NCBI RefSeq assembly: GCF_001435295.1
Contig: NZ_CM003594.1
Location: forward strand, 1 to 64,000
Direction: 5' to 3'
Source: Psychrobacter sp. P11F6
GTDB taxonomy: Bacteria; Pseudomonadota; Gammaproteobacteria; Pseudomonadales; Moraxellaceae
DNA length: 64,000 bases
Numbering within the stretch: position 1 is the stretch's first letter; every line of letters begins with the position of its first letter. A program made the position numbers and the translations under genes. The notes beneath the pieces were generated by a model. That model did no database searches, was not told the DNA's origin, and was given only the letters and a program-made list of their open reading frames with translations. This document shows, one piece after another, positions 12,749 to 21,669 of this stretch.

Positions 12749-13755
12749 TTCTTGCAGTCGCAGGTTCTGGTAAAACAACATCGATTATCAACGATCTTCA
12801 AACTGATAGTAGAGCCTTAATCATAACTTATACTATCAATAATGTTGAAAATATAAAGAAGAGGATTATAAGGAAGTTTGGGTTAATTCCAAACGGAATA
12901 AAGGTATATGGATACTTCTCTTTTCTTTATACATTTTGCTATAAACCTATACTTCATGTTGAATTGAATTCTAAAGGGTTGATATGGCAAAAACCTCCAC
13001 TTAGAACTAAGATAACTAATAGAAATCATTATTTTACGAGAAACGATTACATCTATGCTAATAGACTTGCGAAATTAATCATTAATCGGTCGTTAGCTGA
13101 AACAATAAATAGAGTAGAGAAGTACTTCGACTATTTATATGTTGATGAAATTCAAGATTTTGGAGGTAATGATTTCAACTTTTTAGTTGAGTTAGGGGCA
13201 GCTAAGTTGAATCAACTACTTGTTGGTGATTTTTATCAACACACTTTTGACACAAGTAGAGATGGTAATACAAATGCAAAGCTCCACGAAGATTACGTTA
13301 AATATATAACAAGATTAAGCAAATCTGGACATACAATCGACAGGCCAACCTTATCTGCTAGCCATCGTTGTAGTCCAACTGTATGCTTATTCATAAGTGA
13401 TAAACTAAAGATAAGCATAAATTCGCACCGTAGTGATTCAACTATAATAGAGTTTGTTAGCTGTGAAAAAGATGCTTTAAGATTATTCAAGGATGATGAA
13501 ATAGTGAAATTATTTTATCAATCAAGTAATAAATATAAGTGTTATGGCGATAATTGGGGTGCTGTTAAAGGACTAGATGATTTTTCAGATGTTTGTGTGG
13601 TTTTGAATAATATCACTTTAAAGCATTATATTGAAAATACTCTTCATGAGTTACCTTCAAAAACTATCAATAAACTTTATGTAGCTTGTAGTAGAGCAAG
13701 AAACAAACTATATTTTGTGCCTGAAAAAAATATTAGAAAATTTAAAGGTTGTTAG
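12733..13755 (+). CDS. Short UvrD-like helicase (GajB-like partner)
   Basis: Compact superfamily 1 helicase, 340 aa. The core motifs are present in order: I AVAGSGKTTSI (8-18), II YVDEIQDF (136-143), III LLVGDFYQH (162-170), IV-like SHRCSP (210-215), V-like VKGLDDFSDVCVVLN (278-292), VI KLYVACSRAR (314-323). There is too little sequence between motifs for full 1B and 2B domains, so this is a stripped-down UvrD. The start overlaps the nuclease gene end and has AAGG at a suitable distance. Translational coupling with the nuclease supports a joint defence role, as in Gabija. It is shorter than GajB proteins I know of. Confidence 0.85.
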   Translation: MDKRVVLAVAGSGKTTSIINDLQTDSRALIITYTINNVENIKKRIIRKFGLIPNGIKVYGYFSFLYTFCYKPILHVELNSKGLIWQKPPLRTKITNRNHYFTRNDYIYANRLAKLIINRSLAETINRVEKYFDYLYVDEIQDFGGNDFNFLVELGAAKLNQLLVGDFYQHTFDTSRDGNTNAKLHEDYVKYITRLSKSGHTIDRPTLSASHRCSPTVCLFISDKLKISINSHRSDSTIIEFVSCEKDALRLFKDDEIVKLFYQSSNKYKCYGDNWGAVKGLDDFSDVCVVLNNITLKHYIENTLHELPSKTINKLYVACSRARNKLYFVPEKNIRKFKGC

Positions 13756-13815
13756 CTCTCTATCTGTTTACAGGTGTTTTTGATAAGCTCTACTATTAAA
13801 TCAAATATACTTAAT

Positions 13816-13970
13816 CGATACTGTGAAGGCGCGGTTTAGCCCTGACAGTATCGGCTATCCTGCTTGAATAGGCGTGTTGCGAAGGCTAGGTTTTGGGGTA
13901 GTCTCGAGACCAAACCTAGCCACAGAAAATCATAGATTTTCTCTTGCGTCAGGGCGAAGCAGTACTTCGC
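13816..13970. repeat. Four consecutive hairpins, possible structured RNA or dispersed repeat
   Basis: Seen directly. CGATACTG / CAGTATCG (13816-13853). A long stem GGCTAGGTTT..GTCTC / GAGAC..AAACCTAGCC with an exact 10-bp palindrome GTCTCGAGAC at its tip (13884-13921). AGAAAATC-ATA-GATTTTCT (13924-13942). GCGAAG-CAGTA-CTTCGC (13954-13970). This density is far above chance. It could be a dispersed palindromic repeat family (REP/BIME-like) or a non-coding RNA next to the defence pair. Confidence 0.55.
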
Positions 13971-14108
13971 TTGATCCATCCTCACACCTAGATAAGCAGA
14001 TAATAGCGGATGGCAGGATGATCGGCTTCAGCTTCATAGTAGCTCTGATAACCACGCAATCTAATACAGCACTTCAAAATACTACCAAGCAAACCAAACA
14101 TACCAACC

Positions 14109-14137
14109 AAAAAAACCTCGCAATCGCGAGGTTTTTT
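14109..14137. terminator. Bidirectional terminator
   Basis: A-run, stem CCTCGC / GCGAGG with loop AATC, then T-run. It is symmetric enough to end both the plus-strand defence operon and the minus-strand YadA-like gene. Confidence 0.85.
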
Positions 14138-14192
14138 GTTTTATTTAGTATGACTGACTACAACAGCATCAGTGTTGACCACGCAACTATAA

Positions 14193-15023
14193 TTATTTAG
14201 CTTTTTGGTAGTAGTCAACCATCATAGTGCCTAATGTGCCGTTGTCATCGATAGTGACTATTCTAACCGTACCAGACTGTGATGCGGTACTAGATTGCAC
14301 TTGTCCAGCATTACCTAAGACGACTTGGTTGTTTTTGGTCGCTTTTGCCTCGTTACCGATAGCGATGCTGTTCATGCCGCCTGCCATAGATTTATTGCCT
14401 AGCGCTACCGAGTTTGCACCTTGTGCGGCTGCCGCTTCACCAACTGCGGTAGAGCGTACACCACTAGCATCGGCTATATGACCAAAGGCTTGCGCGCGTT
14501 CAGCAGTGGCTTTTGATTGCCAACCGATAGACGTTGAGCCTAAACCTGCGGCATTGGCTTCCCCGCCAATAGCCGTTGCGGAGTTTAGACCTGCATTGGC
14601 TTTATTGCCGACAGCGACCGTATCGTTAGTACCACCAGCGATTGCCGCTTCGCCGACTGCGGTAGAGCGAACACCGCTAGCATTGGCTAGATGACCAAAG
14701 GCTTGCGCGCGTTCGGCAGTGGCTTTTGATTGCCAACCGATAGAAGTTGAGCCTAAACCTGCAGCGTTGGCTTGACCGCCGACAGCGGTTGCTGAGTTCA
14801 GACCTGCATTGGCCATATTACCGATAGCAACCGTGTCGTTAGTGCCGCTAGACATAGCACTATTGCCTAAAGTAATGGCAGTACTGTTCGTAGTGGTTTG
14901 GGTATTTGAAACTTGGGAGTCAGCACCTGTTGCCATAGCAGTGCATGCAGAAGTTGCGGCAATGGCGAGAGTAAGGGAACTGATTTTGAGTGCTAATTTT
15001 GATAGGGAATCCATTTTCATCAT
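14193..15023 (-). CDS. YadA-head-repeat surface protein without membrane anchor
   Basis: After a signal sequence (KLALKISSLTLAIAATSACT), the protein is built of 14-residue-class YadA/Hep-Hag head motifs (e.g. NSIAIGNEAKATKNN, GSTSIGWQSKA) that form left-handed trimeric beta-rolls. A 71-residue block is duplicated almost perfectly, seen in the DNA as a 213-bp tandem period. It ends with a short tail (VRIVTIDDNGTLG..YYQKAK) and lacks the YadA beta-barrel anchor, so it is not a complete trimeric autotransporter. The Cys at the end of the signal could make it a lipoprotein, but the lipobox is weak. The start at 15023 was chosen for AAAGGA at 6-nt spacing; the frame is open to 15047. Confidence 0.8.
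   Translation of the reverse strand: MMKMDSLSKLALKISSLTLAIAATSACTAMATGADSQVSNTQTTTNSTAITLGNSAMSSGTNDTVAIGNMANAGLNSATAVGGQANAAGLGSTSIGWQSKATAERAQAFGHLANASGVRSTAVGEAAIAGGTNDTVAVGNKANAGLNSATAIGGEANAAGLGSTSIGWQSKATAERAQAFGHIADASGVRSTAVGEAAAAQGANSVALGNKSMAGGMNSIAIGNEAKATKNNQVVLGNAGQVQSSTASQSGTVRIVTIDDNGTLGTMMVDYYQKAK
14449..14780. repeat. 213-bp tandem duplication within the YadA-like gene
   Basis: The sequence from about 14449 recurs at 14662 with few changes; for example GCTTGCGCGC occurs at 14488 and 14701, exactly 213 bp apart. The 71-codon period keeps the frame and extends the head domain. Such in-frame repeats can expand or contract by recombination. Confidence 0.8.
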
Positions 15024-15268
15024 GCTAAATCCTTTTAGACAAGCCATCTTGGCTTAGTAGAGGGTTTGGGTAAAAGCTGATAGATCACAATCCTTGCAAT
15101 ATGAGCATACTCTGGCATAAATAACCTGATCATATGTAGAGTCCGCAACATTAATGTAACACTAATTTTTAACCATTATTCAAATAATGATAGCATTATA
15201 TTTTCAAAGGTCATTTAAGCCGACGAATGAACAGTTATAATATAAAACTACCGTAAAGGAGAGCATCG

Positions 15269-16435
15269 GTGCTGTACAACTTTGATGAAATAATAGACAG
15301 ACGTGATACGGGGTCGTTTAAATGGCATTATAGCGATGACACGATTCCGCTATGGGTCGCGGATATGGACTTTAAGACCGCCCAGCCTATTTTAGCGGCG
15401 ATTGAGCAAGTGACGCAGCATGGCATATTGGGTTACACCGTGCCGACCGAGCCGTTGTATCAAGCGATTATCGACTGGCATGGCAGTCGTTACGACTTGT
15501 GGCTGGATAAGCGGGATATTCTTTTCTCTACGGGTGTCGTGCCAAGTTTGGTGCTGATGATGAAAGTATTTACCGAGGCAGGGGATGCGGTACTCATTAA
15601 TGACCCGATTTATACGCCTTTTATGACCAAGGTTTTGGATAATAATCGTAAGCTGGTGACCTCTGCATTACAGGAGAATGAGGGGCGATACTATCTGGAT
15701 TTAGCTGATATAGAAGCTAAAATTATCGAGCATAAAGTTAAGCTGTATTTGTTGTGTAATCCGCATAATCCGGGCGGACGTGTATGGACAGCGGATGAGC
15801 TTGAAGCGCTGCTTTTAATCTGCAAAAAGCACGATGTGGCGATTGTGAGTGATGAGATTCATCAAGATTTAACTTTGAGTGGTCACACCTTTATTCCCTT
15901 TTTAACCCTAGCAACAGGCTATGAGCACAAAGTAGTCAGCCTAACCTCGATGACCAAAACCTTTAATATTGCCGGTATCAAAGGCTCGATGATGTTTGCT
16001 AAAGACAGGGCATTACTGAGTAAAATTAACCAGCAGCAGCGTTTGAGTGACGAGCATGAGCTAAATTTATTTGCTTATACGGCCATGCGTAGTGCTTATG
16101 AGCAAGGCGGTGAATGGTTGGCGCAGGCGCTGACTTATATCGAAGCCAATATTGACTTAACGCTACAATTTTTAGAAAAGCATCTGCCTAAAATTAAGGT
16201 GATGCGTCCAGAAGCTTCTTATTTGATTTGGCTTGATTGCTCGGCATATGCGCAAGACGATCAAATACTTTATGACACACTAAGAGCCGCTAAGGTTGAG
16301 CTGAGTGCAGGTATCAAATATGGTAATGAGGGGCATCTAAAAATGCGCCTTAATGTAGCGTGCCCTAAAGCGCTGCTTATAGAAGGGCTAACTCGTATGC
16401 ATACTGCATTAAATAGCGATGCTTTTAAACAGTAA
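15269..16435 (+). CDS. MalY/PatB-type cystathionine beta-lyase
   Basis: PLP-dependent fold-type I enzyme that cleaves C-S bonds (cystathionine to homocysteine) and may act on related thiols. Recognisable segments are SFKWHYSDDTIPLWVADMDF near the N-terminus, LCNPHNPGGRVW, VSDEIHQDL, and the PLP lysine in SLTSMTKTFNIAGIKGS. It starts at GTG with AAGGAG upstream at good spacing. It stands alone between the YadA-like gene and the kinase. Some MalY proteins also have regulatory roles, which cannot be read from the sequence. Confidence 0.9.
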   Translation: MLYNFDEIIDRRDTGSFKWHYSDDTIPLWVADMDFKTAQPILAAIEQVTQHGILGYTVPTEPLYQAIIDWHGSRYDLWLDKRDILFSTGVVPSLVLMMKVFTEAGDAVLINDPIYTPFMTKVLDNNRKLVTSALQENEGRYYLDLADIEAKIIEHKVKLYLLCNPHNPGGRVWTADELEALLLICKKHDVAIVSDEIHQDLTLSGHTFIPFLTLATGYEHKVVSLTSMTKTFNIAGIKGSMMFAKDRALLSKINQQQRLSDEHELNLFAYTAMRSAYEQGGEWLAQALTYIEANIDLTLQFLEKHLPKIKVMRPEASYLIWLDCSAYAQDDQILYDTLRAAKVELSAGIKYGNEGHLKMRLNVACPKALLIEGLTRMHTALNSDAFKQ

Positions 16436-16437
16436 TA

Positions 16438-18006
16438 TCATTTAGCAGGATAACCAGTAATGTCCTGAATGCTTTGGTATAAAGGTTTTAAGCGCTCATA
16501 CATTTTCAGGTAGACTTCATTATATAAGCGCTTGTAGAGCTGGACGTTGGCGTCAATAGGAACGAACTCATCACCCAAATGGGTCATGGCCTGAGTGGCG
16601 GTTAAATGGTCAGGATAAACGCCAAGCCCTACTGCACAATTGATAGCCGCGCCTAAGCCTGAGGCTTCATAAGTATGCGGCCGGTAAGCGGGCATACCGA
16701 AGATATCGGCGGTGAGCTGCATCGCTGAGTCACTTTGTGAGCCGCCACCAGAAACACGCAAGTGTTTAATAGCTTTGCCTGTGCGTTTTTCAATAGTATC
16801 GAAGCCTAGTTTTAGCTCGTAAGCGAGCCCTTCTAATATAGCTCGATAAACATGCGCTCGCGTGTGTACGTCGCCAAATCCAATGAGCGCACCCTTGCCT
16901 TCAAGACCCGGATGACGCACACCTGGCGACCAGTATGGCTGCATCATCAAACCCATACAGCCCGCTGGAATGTCTTTTATCGCTTGATCGAGGAGTTTTT
17001 CGGTATCGATGCCTTGGGTCTTTGCTAGGTGCTCTTCATAGTGGGAAAATTGCTCTTTAAACCAACTGACCATCCAAAAGCCGCGATAGATCATATATTC
17101 ATGATTATAGTAATTCGGCGCAGCGGCAGTGTAGGCGGGCATGTGCTTAAGGATTTCGACGTAATTGCTCGACGTGGTATTAATAGTCGCGGTGGTGCCA
17201 AAGCTTAAACAGGCGGTGTCTGCTGCGATTCCAGCGGAACCCAATGCTTCGCAAGCCTTGTCACTGGCGGCAGCGATCATCGGCGTGCCTTCTAAAATAC
17301 CAGTAGCTTTAGCTGCTTTTGCACTAATACTACCGAGCTTTTTCCCCGGTGCAACAAGCTTGGGCATTTGCTCTAGTCGGCAATTAAATAGTCGCCATTT
17401 AATGTTGTTTGGCTTAAACCAAGCTTGCGCTTTGTAATCATAAGGCAGGTAACCGAGGGCGTGACCGCTTGAGTCTATCAACTCGCCTGTGAGCTGATAG
17501 GTGAGGTACGCGGATAAATTGACGTAATGAGCGGTTTTTGCCCACATTTCTGGTTCATGATGCGCAAGCCAGTTACAGCGTGCTTTTTGCTGCGCCTCTT
17601 GTACCAACTCGTTCATACCGATGACTTTGGTGAGTGGACCTAGAAAGCCTATGTCATTGTTCTCGCCGCGACGCAAATCCATCCACACAATAGCGGGACG
17701 TAGCGGCTGCTTGTCTTTATCCAAACATATCATGGTATAGCGCTGAGTGGCGAGGCTGACGCCGGCAATTTGCTCGGGCGTAATATCACAGGTTTGCCAT
17801 AACTGCTGGCAAGCCTCGCTTAATTTTTGCCAATAATAATCGGCATGTTGCTCCGCAAAATTTGGCTGCGTTGAAAAATACGGCTCGATAATAACGCGGG
17901 CTTTGGCAATCTCGCTACCGAATTGATCAAAGATCAGCGCTCTAACGCTTTGGGTGCCATTGTCGATAGCTAAGAAATAAATAGGGGCATCAAAGTGGTT
18001 GGTCAT
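16438..18006 (-). CDS. FGGY-family carbohydrate kinase (YgcE-like)
   Basis: Sugar or polyol kinase with the actin-like ATPase fold. The phosphate-1 motif FLAIDNGTQSVRAL is at the N-terminus, and the C-terminal FGGY-type segment HLRVSGGGSQSDSAMQLTAD is present. It differs from canonical GlpK and looks closer to the YgcE subgroup. Start 18006 is preferred: AAGGA lies 5 nt upstream, whereas the ATG at 18012 overlaps that Shine-Dalgarno. It probably shares a function with the following GlpD-like and alkyl-DHAP-synthase-like genes on the same strand. In E. coli ygcE also lies near the AGPS-like ygcU. The substrate is unknown, likely a three-carbon or lipid-derived polyol. Confidence 0.85.
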   Translation of the reverse strand: MTNHFDAPIYFLAIDNGTQSVRALIFDQFGSEIAKARVIIEPYFSTQPNFAEQHADYYWQKLSEACQQLWQTCDITPEQIAGVSLATQRYTMICLDKDKQPLRPAIVWMDLRRGENNDIGFLGPLTKVIGMNELVQEAQQKARCNWLAHHEPEMWAKTAHYVNLSAYLTYQLTGELIDSSGHALGYLPYDYKAQAWFKPNNIKWRLFNCRLEQMPKLVAPGKKLGSISAKAAKATGILEGTPMIAAASDKACEALGSAGIAADTACLSFGTTATINTTSSNYVEILKHMPAYTAAAPNYYNHEYMIYRGFWMVSWFKEQFSHYEEHLAKTQGIDTEKLLDQAIKDIPAGCMGLMMQPYWSPGVRHPGLEGKGALIGFGDVHTRAHVYRAILEGLAYELKLGFDTIEKRTGKAIKHLRVSGGGSQSDSAMQLTADIFGMPAYRPHTYEASGLGAAINCAVGLGVYPDHLTATQAMTHLGDEFVPIDANVQLYKRLYNEVYLKMYERLKPLYQSIQDITGYPAK

Positions 18007-18067
18007 AGTCATCCTTAACTATGTGGGAATAGATATATAGCTCAATAAAAATACGATGATTATAGTG

Positions 18068-18141
18068 TGCTACTGGGGTAAGTTTTCCGCAGCCTCTGTC
18101 TGCGTAGGCATAGCAAGCAAGGAAAACTTAAACCAGTAGCA
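18068..18141. repeat. Imperfect palindrome between kinase and glpD genes
   Basis: Two 21-nt arms (18068-18088 and 18121-18141) are complementary at 19 positions. They enclose a 32-nt loop that contains a second small hairpin (GCAG / CTGC). There is no T-run, so it is not a standard terminator. It looks like a dispersed palindromic repeat or an mRNA-stability element inside the transcription unit. Confidence 0.55.
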
Positions 18142-18169
18142 TTTGCTATTAATACAATATAAAAAAGCG

Positions 18170-19831
18170 CTAAGCCGCTGGCAAATGATAATAGCATTGC
18201 CATAATTGGGTATAGCGTTCAACTTCTTGCTGCCATTTTTGCTGATCCCAGCCCAGTTCCTGCTGACATATTTGCTTCAGTCTTGCACTAATCAGCGGGG
18301 TCATCGCGCCATGTGGCAGTATCAATCCTAGGCGCGTGCGTCGCAGTAACAAATCGTCCAAGTGAATGACTTGCTCATAATGCGCCGCAAAACGGATTTC
18401 CGCCCAAATGGTGTTGCTATCGGTCACATAAGCCAAATCATCGTCATGCGCTAATTCTAATAAGGTATCAAGCTGTAGACCGTAAAACCCTTGCAAGCGT
18501 TGTTGCAATAGTGGTGTTAGGGTTGAAAACTTGGGATTGGTTGGCGGTTGATTACTAAAGACTTGGCTGCTATATGAGACATTATCTTGAGTAGCTGACT
18601 CATCAAGTTCGAGCACCTTTTGACAAACTTTCAGTACATCAAGGGCGATTAGGCGAAAGGTGGTTAATTTGCCGCCACTGACGGTCACTAAATTATTATC
18701 CAACCAAACGCTATGGTCGCGTTTTTCTTTACTCGGGCTGACGCGCTTACCATCACCGCCGTCAGAAATCAGTGGACGCACGCCTGCCCATGAGCTGATG
18801 ACATCCTTGCGGCTAATGTCTACATTATCAAAGAGATTATTGGTCGCTGCCAATAGGTAATCCACCTCTTCATTAGTGATACCGACTTCGTTATCGTCTA
18901 ATGGCGGATGATCCAAATCGGTGGTACCAAGGACGGTACGGTTTTCCCATGGAAAGACAAAGACGGCTCTTTTGTCGATAGGGTGCAAAAAAGTATAGGC
19001 TTGCTGCAACGGTAGGCGCTCTTGACTGACCACCAGATGGCTGCCACGCGACGGGCGAATTTGCTTATGAAAGCTTTGTTCTGTTTGTTTGCTTGCTTGC
19101 ATTCGTAAGGTATCAGCCCAAGCCCCCGTGGCACTAACCACCACTTTGGCATGAATATCGTAAGTATGATTGCTATATTCAGCAGAAGTATCTAATAGAG
19201 TAGCGCCAACCACCAAGCCTTGCTCATTAGTAATTAATGACTCAGCTTTAAGGTAGTTAATCGCCTGCGCGCCATCATTAATCGCCTCATCAAGTACCCG
19301 CATCACAAGGCGTGAGTCATCGGTCACTGCATCACTAAACTGACTGGCTCCTAAAAACTTATCTTGTTTGATGTGCGGATTAAGCTGTAAAAAAGCGTCT
19401 TTTTTAAAGTATTTAGAATAGCGTTTGCCCGCCAATCCATCGTAGACACGTAGCAGGGTATTGAATATCCATGGCGGTGGAAACTTGCCTTTATAATGCG
19501 GCATGACGTAATGCATCTCGTTGACCAGACCTTTTGCTTCACTGAGCATGCGCTCACGTTCACGCACGCTAAGCAAGGTCGTCTTATAATCACCCGAAGC
19601 AATATAGCGTAGCCCGCCATGTACCATTTTACTTGAGCGGCTGGACGTGCCCCACGCAAAGTCTTTTTGCTCAATTAATAAAACTGCTAAGCCGCGCCGT
19701 GCTGCTTCGCGAGCAATGCCAGCGCCAGTAATGCCGCCACCGATGATGAGCATATCCCAAGGTTCCTCTTGAGACGAGCGCCAAGATAAAGGCGCTAATG
19801 CTTGCTGGCGTTGCTGATTGGCTTGGTTCAT
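18170..19831 (-). CDS. glpD: Glycerol-3-phosphate dehydrogenase, FAD-dependent
   Basis: Membrane-associated flavoenzyme oxidising sn-glycerol-3-phosphate to DHAP and feeding electrons to quinone. The Rossmann FAD motif LIIGGGITGAGIAREAARRG is near residue 28, followed by SSRSSKMVHGGLRYI and later FPWENRTVLGTTD and VTVSGGKLTTFRL, all typical of GlpD. At 553 aa it is somewhat longer than E. coli GlpD. The context between an FGGY kinase and an AGPS-like oxidase suggests it may serve that pathway rather than only glycerol use. Confidence 0.9.
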   Translation of the reverse strand: MNQANQQRQQALAPLSWRSSQEEPWDMLIIGGGITGAGIAREAARRGLAVLLIEQKDFAWGTSSRSSKMVHGGLRYIASGDYKTTLLSVRERERMLSEAKGLVNEMHYVMPHYKGKFPPPWIFNTLLRVYDGLAGKRYSKYFKKDAFLQLNPHIKQDKFLGASQFSDAVTDDSRLVMRVLDEAINDGAQAINYLKAESLITNEQGLVVGATLLDTSAEYSNHTYDIHAKVVVSATGAWADTLRMQASKQTEQSFHKQIRPSRGSHLVVSQERLPLQQAYTFLHPIDKRAVFVFPWENRTVLGTTDLDHPPLDDNEVGITNEEVDYLLAATNNLFDNVDISRKDVISSWAGVRPLISDGGDGKRVSPSKEKRDHSVWLDNNLVTVSGGKLTTFRLIALDVLKVCQKVLELDESATQDNVSYSSQVFSNQPPTNPKFSTLTPLLQQRLQGFYGLQLDTLLELAHDDDLAYVTDSNTIWAEIRFAAHYEQVIHLDDLLLRRTRLGLILPHGAMTPLISARLKQICQQELGWDQQKWQQEVERYTQLWQCYYHLPAA

Positions 19832-19911
19832 AACCGACTCATCTCAAATGATACTCAAATTAATCAGTGACTCAGTATTGCTAAGTCATCTGGTCAGACT
19901 GTAGCTACCTT

Positions 19912-21669
19912 TTAATCTTCGATTAAAACGCCTGGGTTCATACGCTGTTCAGGGTCTAGGCTTTTCAGCATATCATGGGTTACTTGAATACCGAGCTTAC
20001 CTTTTTCGGCAGCAAGGTACGGGGCATGATCGCGACCAACACCATGCTGATGCGATATCGTCGCTGTGCCATTGGCTAAACTTGAACTGGCGGCATGTTT
20101 GATTTTTTGCCAGCGGCTTAAGGTACTAGCGTGGTCTTGTGCTGCTCTAAAGAAGTAGGTGGTATAAAGACTGGCACCTTGTTTATAGACATGCGAGATA
20201 TGAGTAAAGGCCATGACGTTTTCGCCTTCCTCTGCCAGAGCGTTTTTCACCGCTTCTTGCATCTGCTGCATCTGCTCGTCGATATGATTCCAGTTGGTTG
20301 CGGTCTCAAAGGTATCGACCATGATGCCTTTTTCCCATAAAGTGCCACGTAGATATGGAAATTTAAAGCGTCCATGCGCCCACACACTGCCCATGATATC
20401 GGTTATTTTACCCGTGACACTACCGTGCTGCTTTAATAGCTTATTAAACTGCGTCAGTGCCAGTTTATTCTGTGCTTTATCCCCTGAAATGCCATAAGTG
20501 AGCATGACTTTATCTGAGCTGAGTCCGCGCGCTTTAAGATAAGTGCTAATCGCCATAAACTGGCTAGGCGTAGTACCTAAATGTAGATGCGCGTCAGTCT
20601 CGACCGCATTGCTTAGGCGTAGCATTGATAATTGAATATTTTTTTGTACGGCTTGTCTGAGCACTTCTTTACCCGCTGCCCAGTTCGGTAAAAAAGCAAC
20701 TTTAAACAGCTCTTCTTCGGGTTGTGGTTGTACCCGCATTTTGACTGTCGTAAAAATACCAGCGCGGCCTTCGGTGCCCATCATCATTTCACGCAGATCA
20801 GGTCCTGCCGCTGACGCTGGAATATCCGCAATATTGAGCACGCCTTGTGGCGTCACCAACGTACCACCGGCAAACATCTGCTCGATGCGTCCGTAGCCTA
20901 ACGACTGCTGACCACTAGAGCGCGCTGCAATCCAGCCGCCAAGTGTCGATAGCTCCCAAGACTGAGGATAATGTCCCAAGCGGTAGCCGTGTGCGTCCAG
21001 TTGTGCTTCGACTGCTGGCCCTTGTGTACCTGCGCCAAAAGTAGCAATTTGGCTCTCACTGTCTAAATCAATCAGCTGAGCCATCTTGCTCATGGCGATG
21101 GTCAATACGGGGCGTGAGCCTTTTTGTGGATTGATATGACCCGCTACTGAAGTGCCACCGCCAAAAGGAATGACGATGAGGTCGTGCTCGCTCGCTAGCT
21201 TTAATAAGGTTTCGACATCAGCGGTCGATTCAGGAAAAGCGACCCCATCAGGAAAGACTTCAAAGTCGCCACCGTGCATCGCTATCCAGTCTGGAAAGCT
21301 TTGGCCACGAGCATGTCTAAGTCTTACTTCGTTATCGACAGATACGGTATCAAGCTCAGTCATAGCAACAGGCAAGCGGGATTTGGGGACGGTTTTAAGT
21401 ACTTGCTGTAAGCTCACTGATGATAGTTTTTTGGTTTTACCAATGTGCGATTTGATCAGTTTCGCCCCGTGCGCTGAGACTTTTTTATTAATATTGATAT
21501 TGCCCCAGCCATTCCAGCGCGTTTGCTCGATTGGGGTATTTGCCGTATGACCTTTTAAGGCGGCGTCTATACTGGTGTTATTGGTATTTTGGTTATCAGA
21601 ATTGACTGAAATAGCTTTAGACGGGTCAGATTTAGGGCGTTTTCGGATAAGGGCTTTGATTTTGCTCAT
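19912..21669 (-). CDS. FAD-binding oxidase, alkyl-DHAP-synthase-like (YgcU-like)
   Basis: Resembles alkyldihydroxyacetonephosphate synthase (AGPS) of the VAO/PCMH flavoprotein family. The N-terminal TRWNGWG motif, FAD-binding PFGGGTSVAGHI, SWELSTLGGWIAARSSGQQS, YTTYFFR and the C-terminal ISHQHGVGRDHAPYL with its active-site His pair are all visible. Eukaryotic AGPS makes ether lipids from acyl-DHAP. In bacteria the role is generally unproven, and YgcU is the E. coli relative. It is first in the minus-strand cluster AGPS-like, GlpD, kinase, which links DHAP/G3P chemistry. A basic, Asn/Ser-rich N-terminal stretch of about 50 residues precedes the domain. Confidence 0.85.
   Translation of the reverse strand: MSKIKALIRKRPKSDPSKAISVNSDNQNTNNTSIDAALKGHTANTPIEQTRWNGWGNININKKVSAHGAKLIKSHIGKTKKLSSVSLQQVLKTVPKSRLPVAMTELDTVSVDNEVRLRHARGQSFPDWIAMHGGDFEVFPDGVAFPESTADVETLLKLASEHDLIVIPFGGGTSVAGHINPQKGSRPVLTIAMSKMAQLIDLDSESQIATFGAGTQGPAVEAQLDAHGYRLGHYPQSWELSTLGGWIAARSSGQQSLGYGRIEQMFAGGTLVTPQGVLNIADIPASAAGPDLREMMMGTEGRAGIFTTVKMRVQPQPEEELFKVAFLPNWAAGKEVLRQAVQKNIQLSMLRLSNAVETDAHLHLGTTPSQFMAISTYLKARGLSSDKVMLTYGISGDKAQNKLALTQFNKLLKQHGSVTGKITDIMGSVWAHGRFKFPYLRGTLWEKGIMVDTFETATNWNHIDEQMQQMQEAVKNALAEEGENVMAFTHISHVYKQGASLYTTYFFRAAQDHASTLSRWQKIKHAASSSLANGTATISHQHGVGRDHAPYLAAEKGKLGIQVTHDMLKSLDPEQRMNPGVLIED

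Larger units (their letters stand above)
13756..14192. other. Intergenic region with hairpin cluster, 437 bp
   Basis: Between the convergent helicase and YadA-like genes. It holds four successive inverted repeats (13816-13970, listed separately) and a bidirectional terminator at 14109-14137. An open frame on the plus strand across it (13874-14200) runs through the hairpins and the terminator and is not considered a gene. Confidence 0.6.

Noticed and set aside
13874..14200. 108-codon open frame on the plus strand after the helicase gene
   Set aside because: It runs through three hairpins and an intrinsic terminator, has a non-ATG start without a ribosome binding site, and its sequence is explained by the palindromes.
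21152..21550. 132-codon plus-strand frame opposite the AGPS-like gene
   Set aside because: Antisense shadow; the minus-strand protein carries clear family motifs over this interval.
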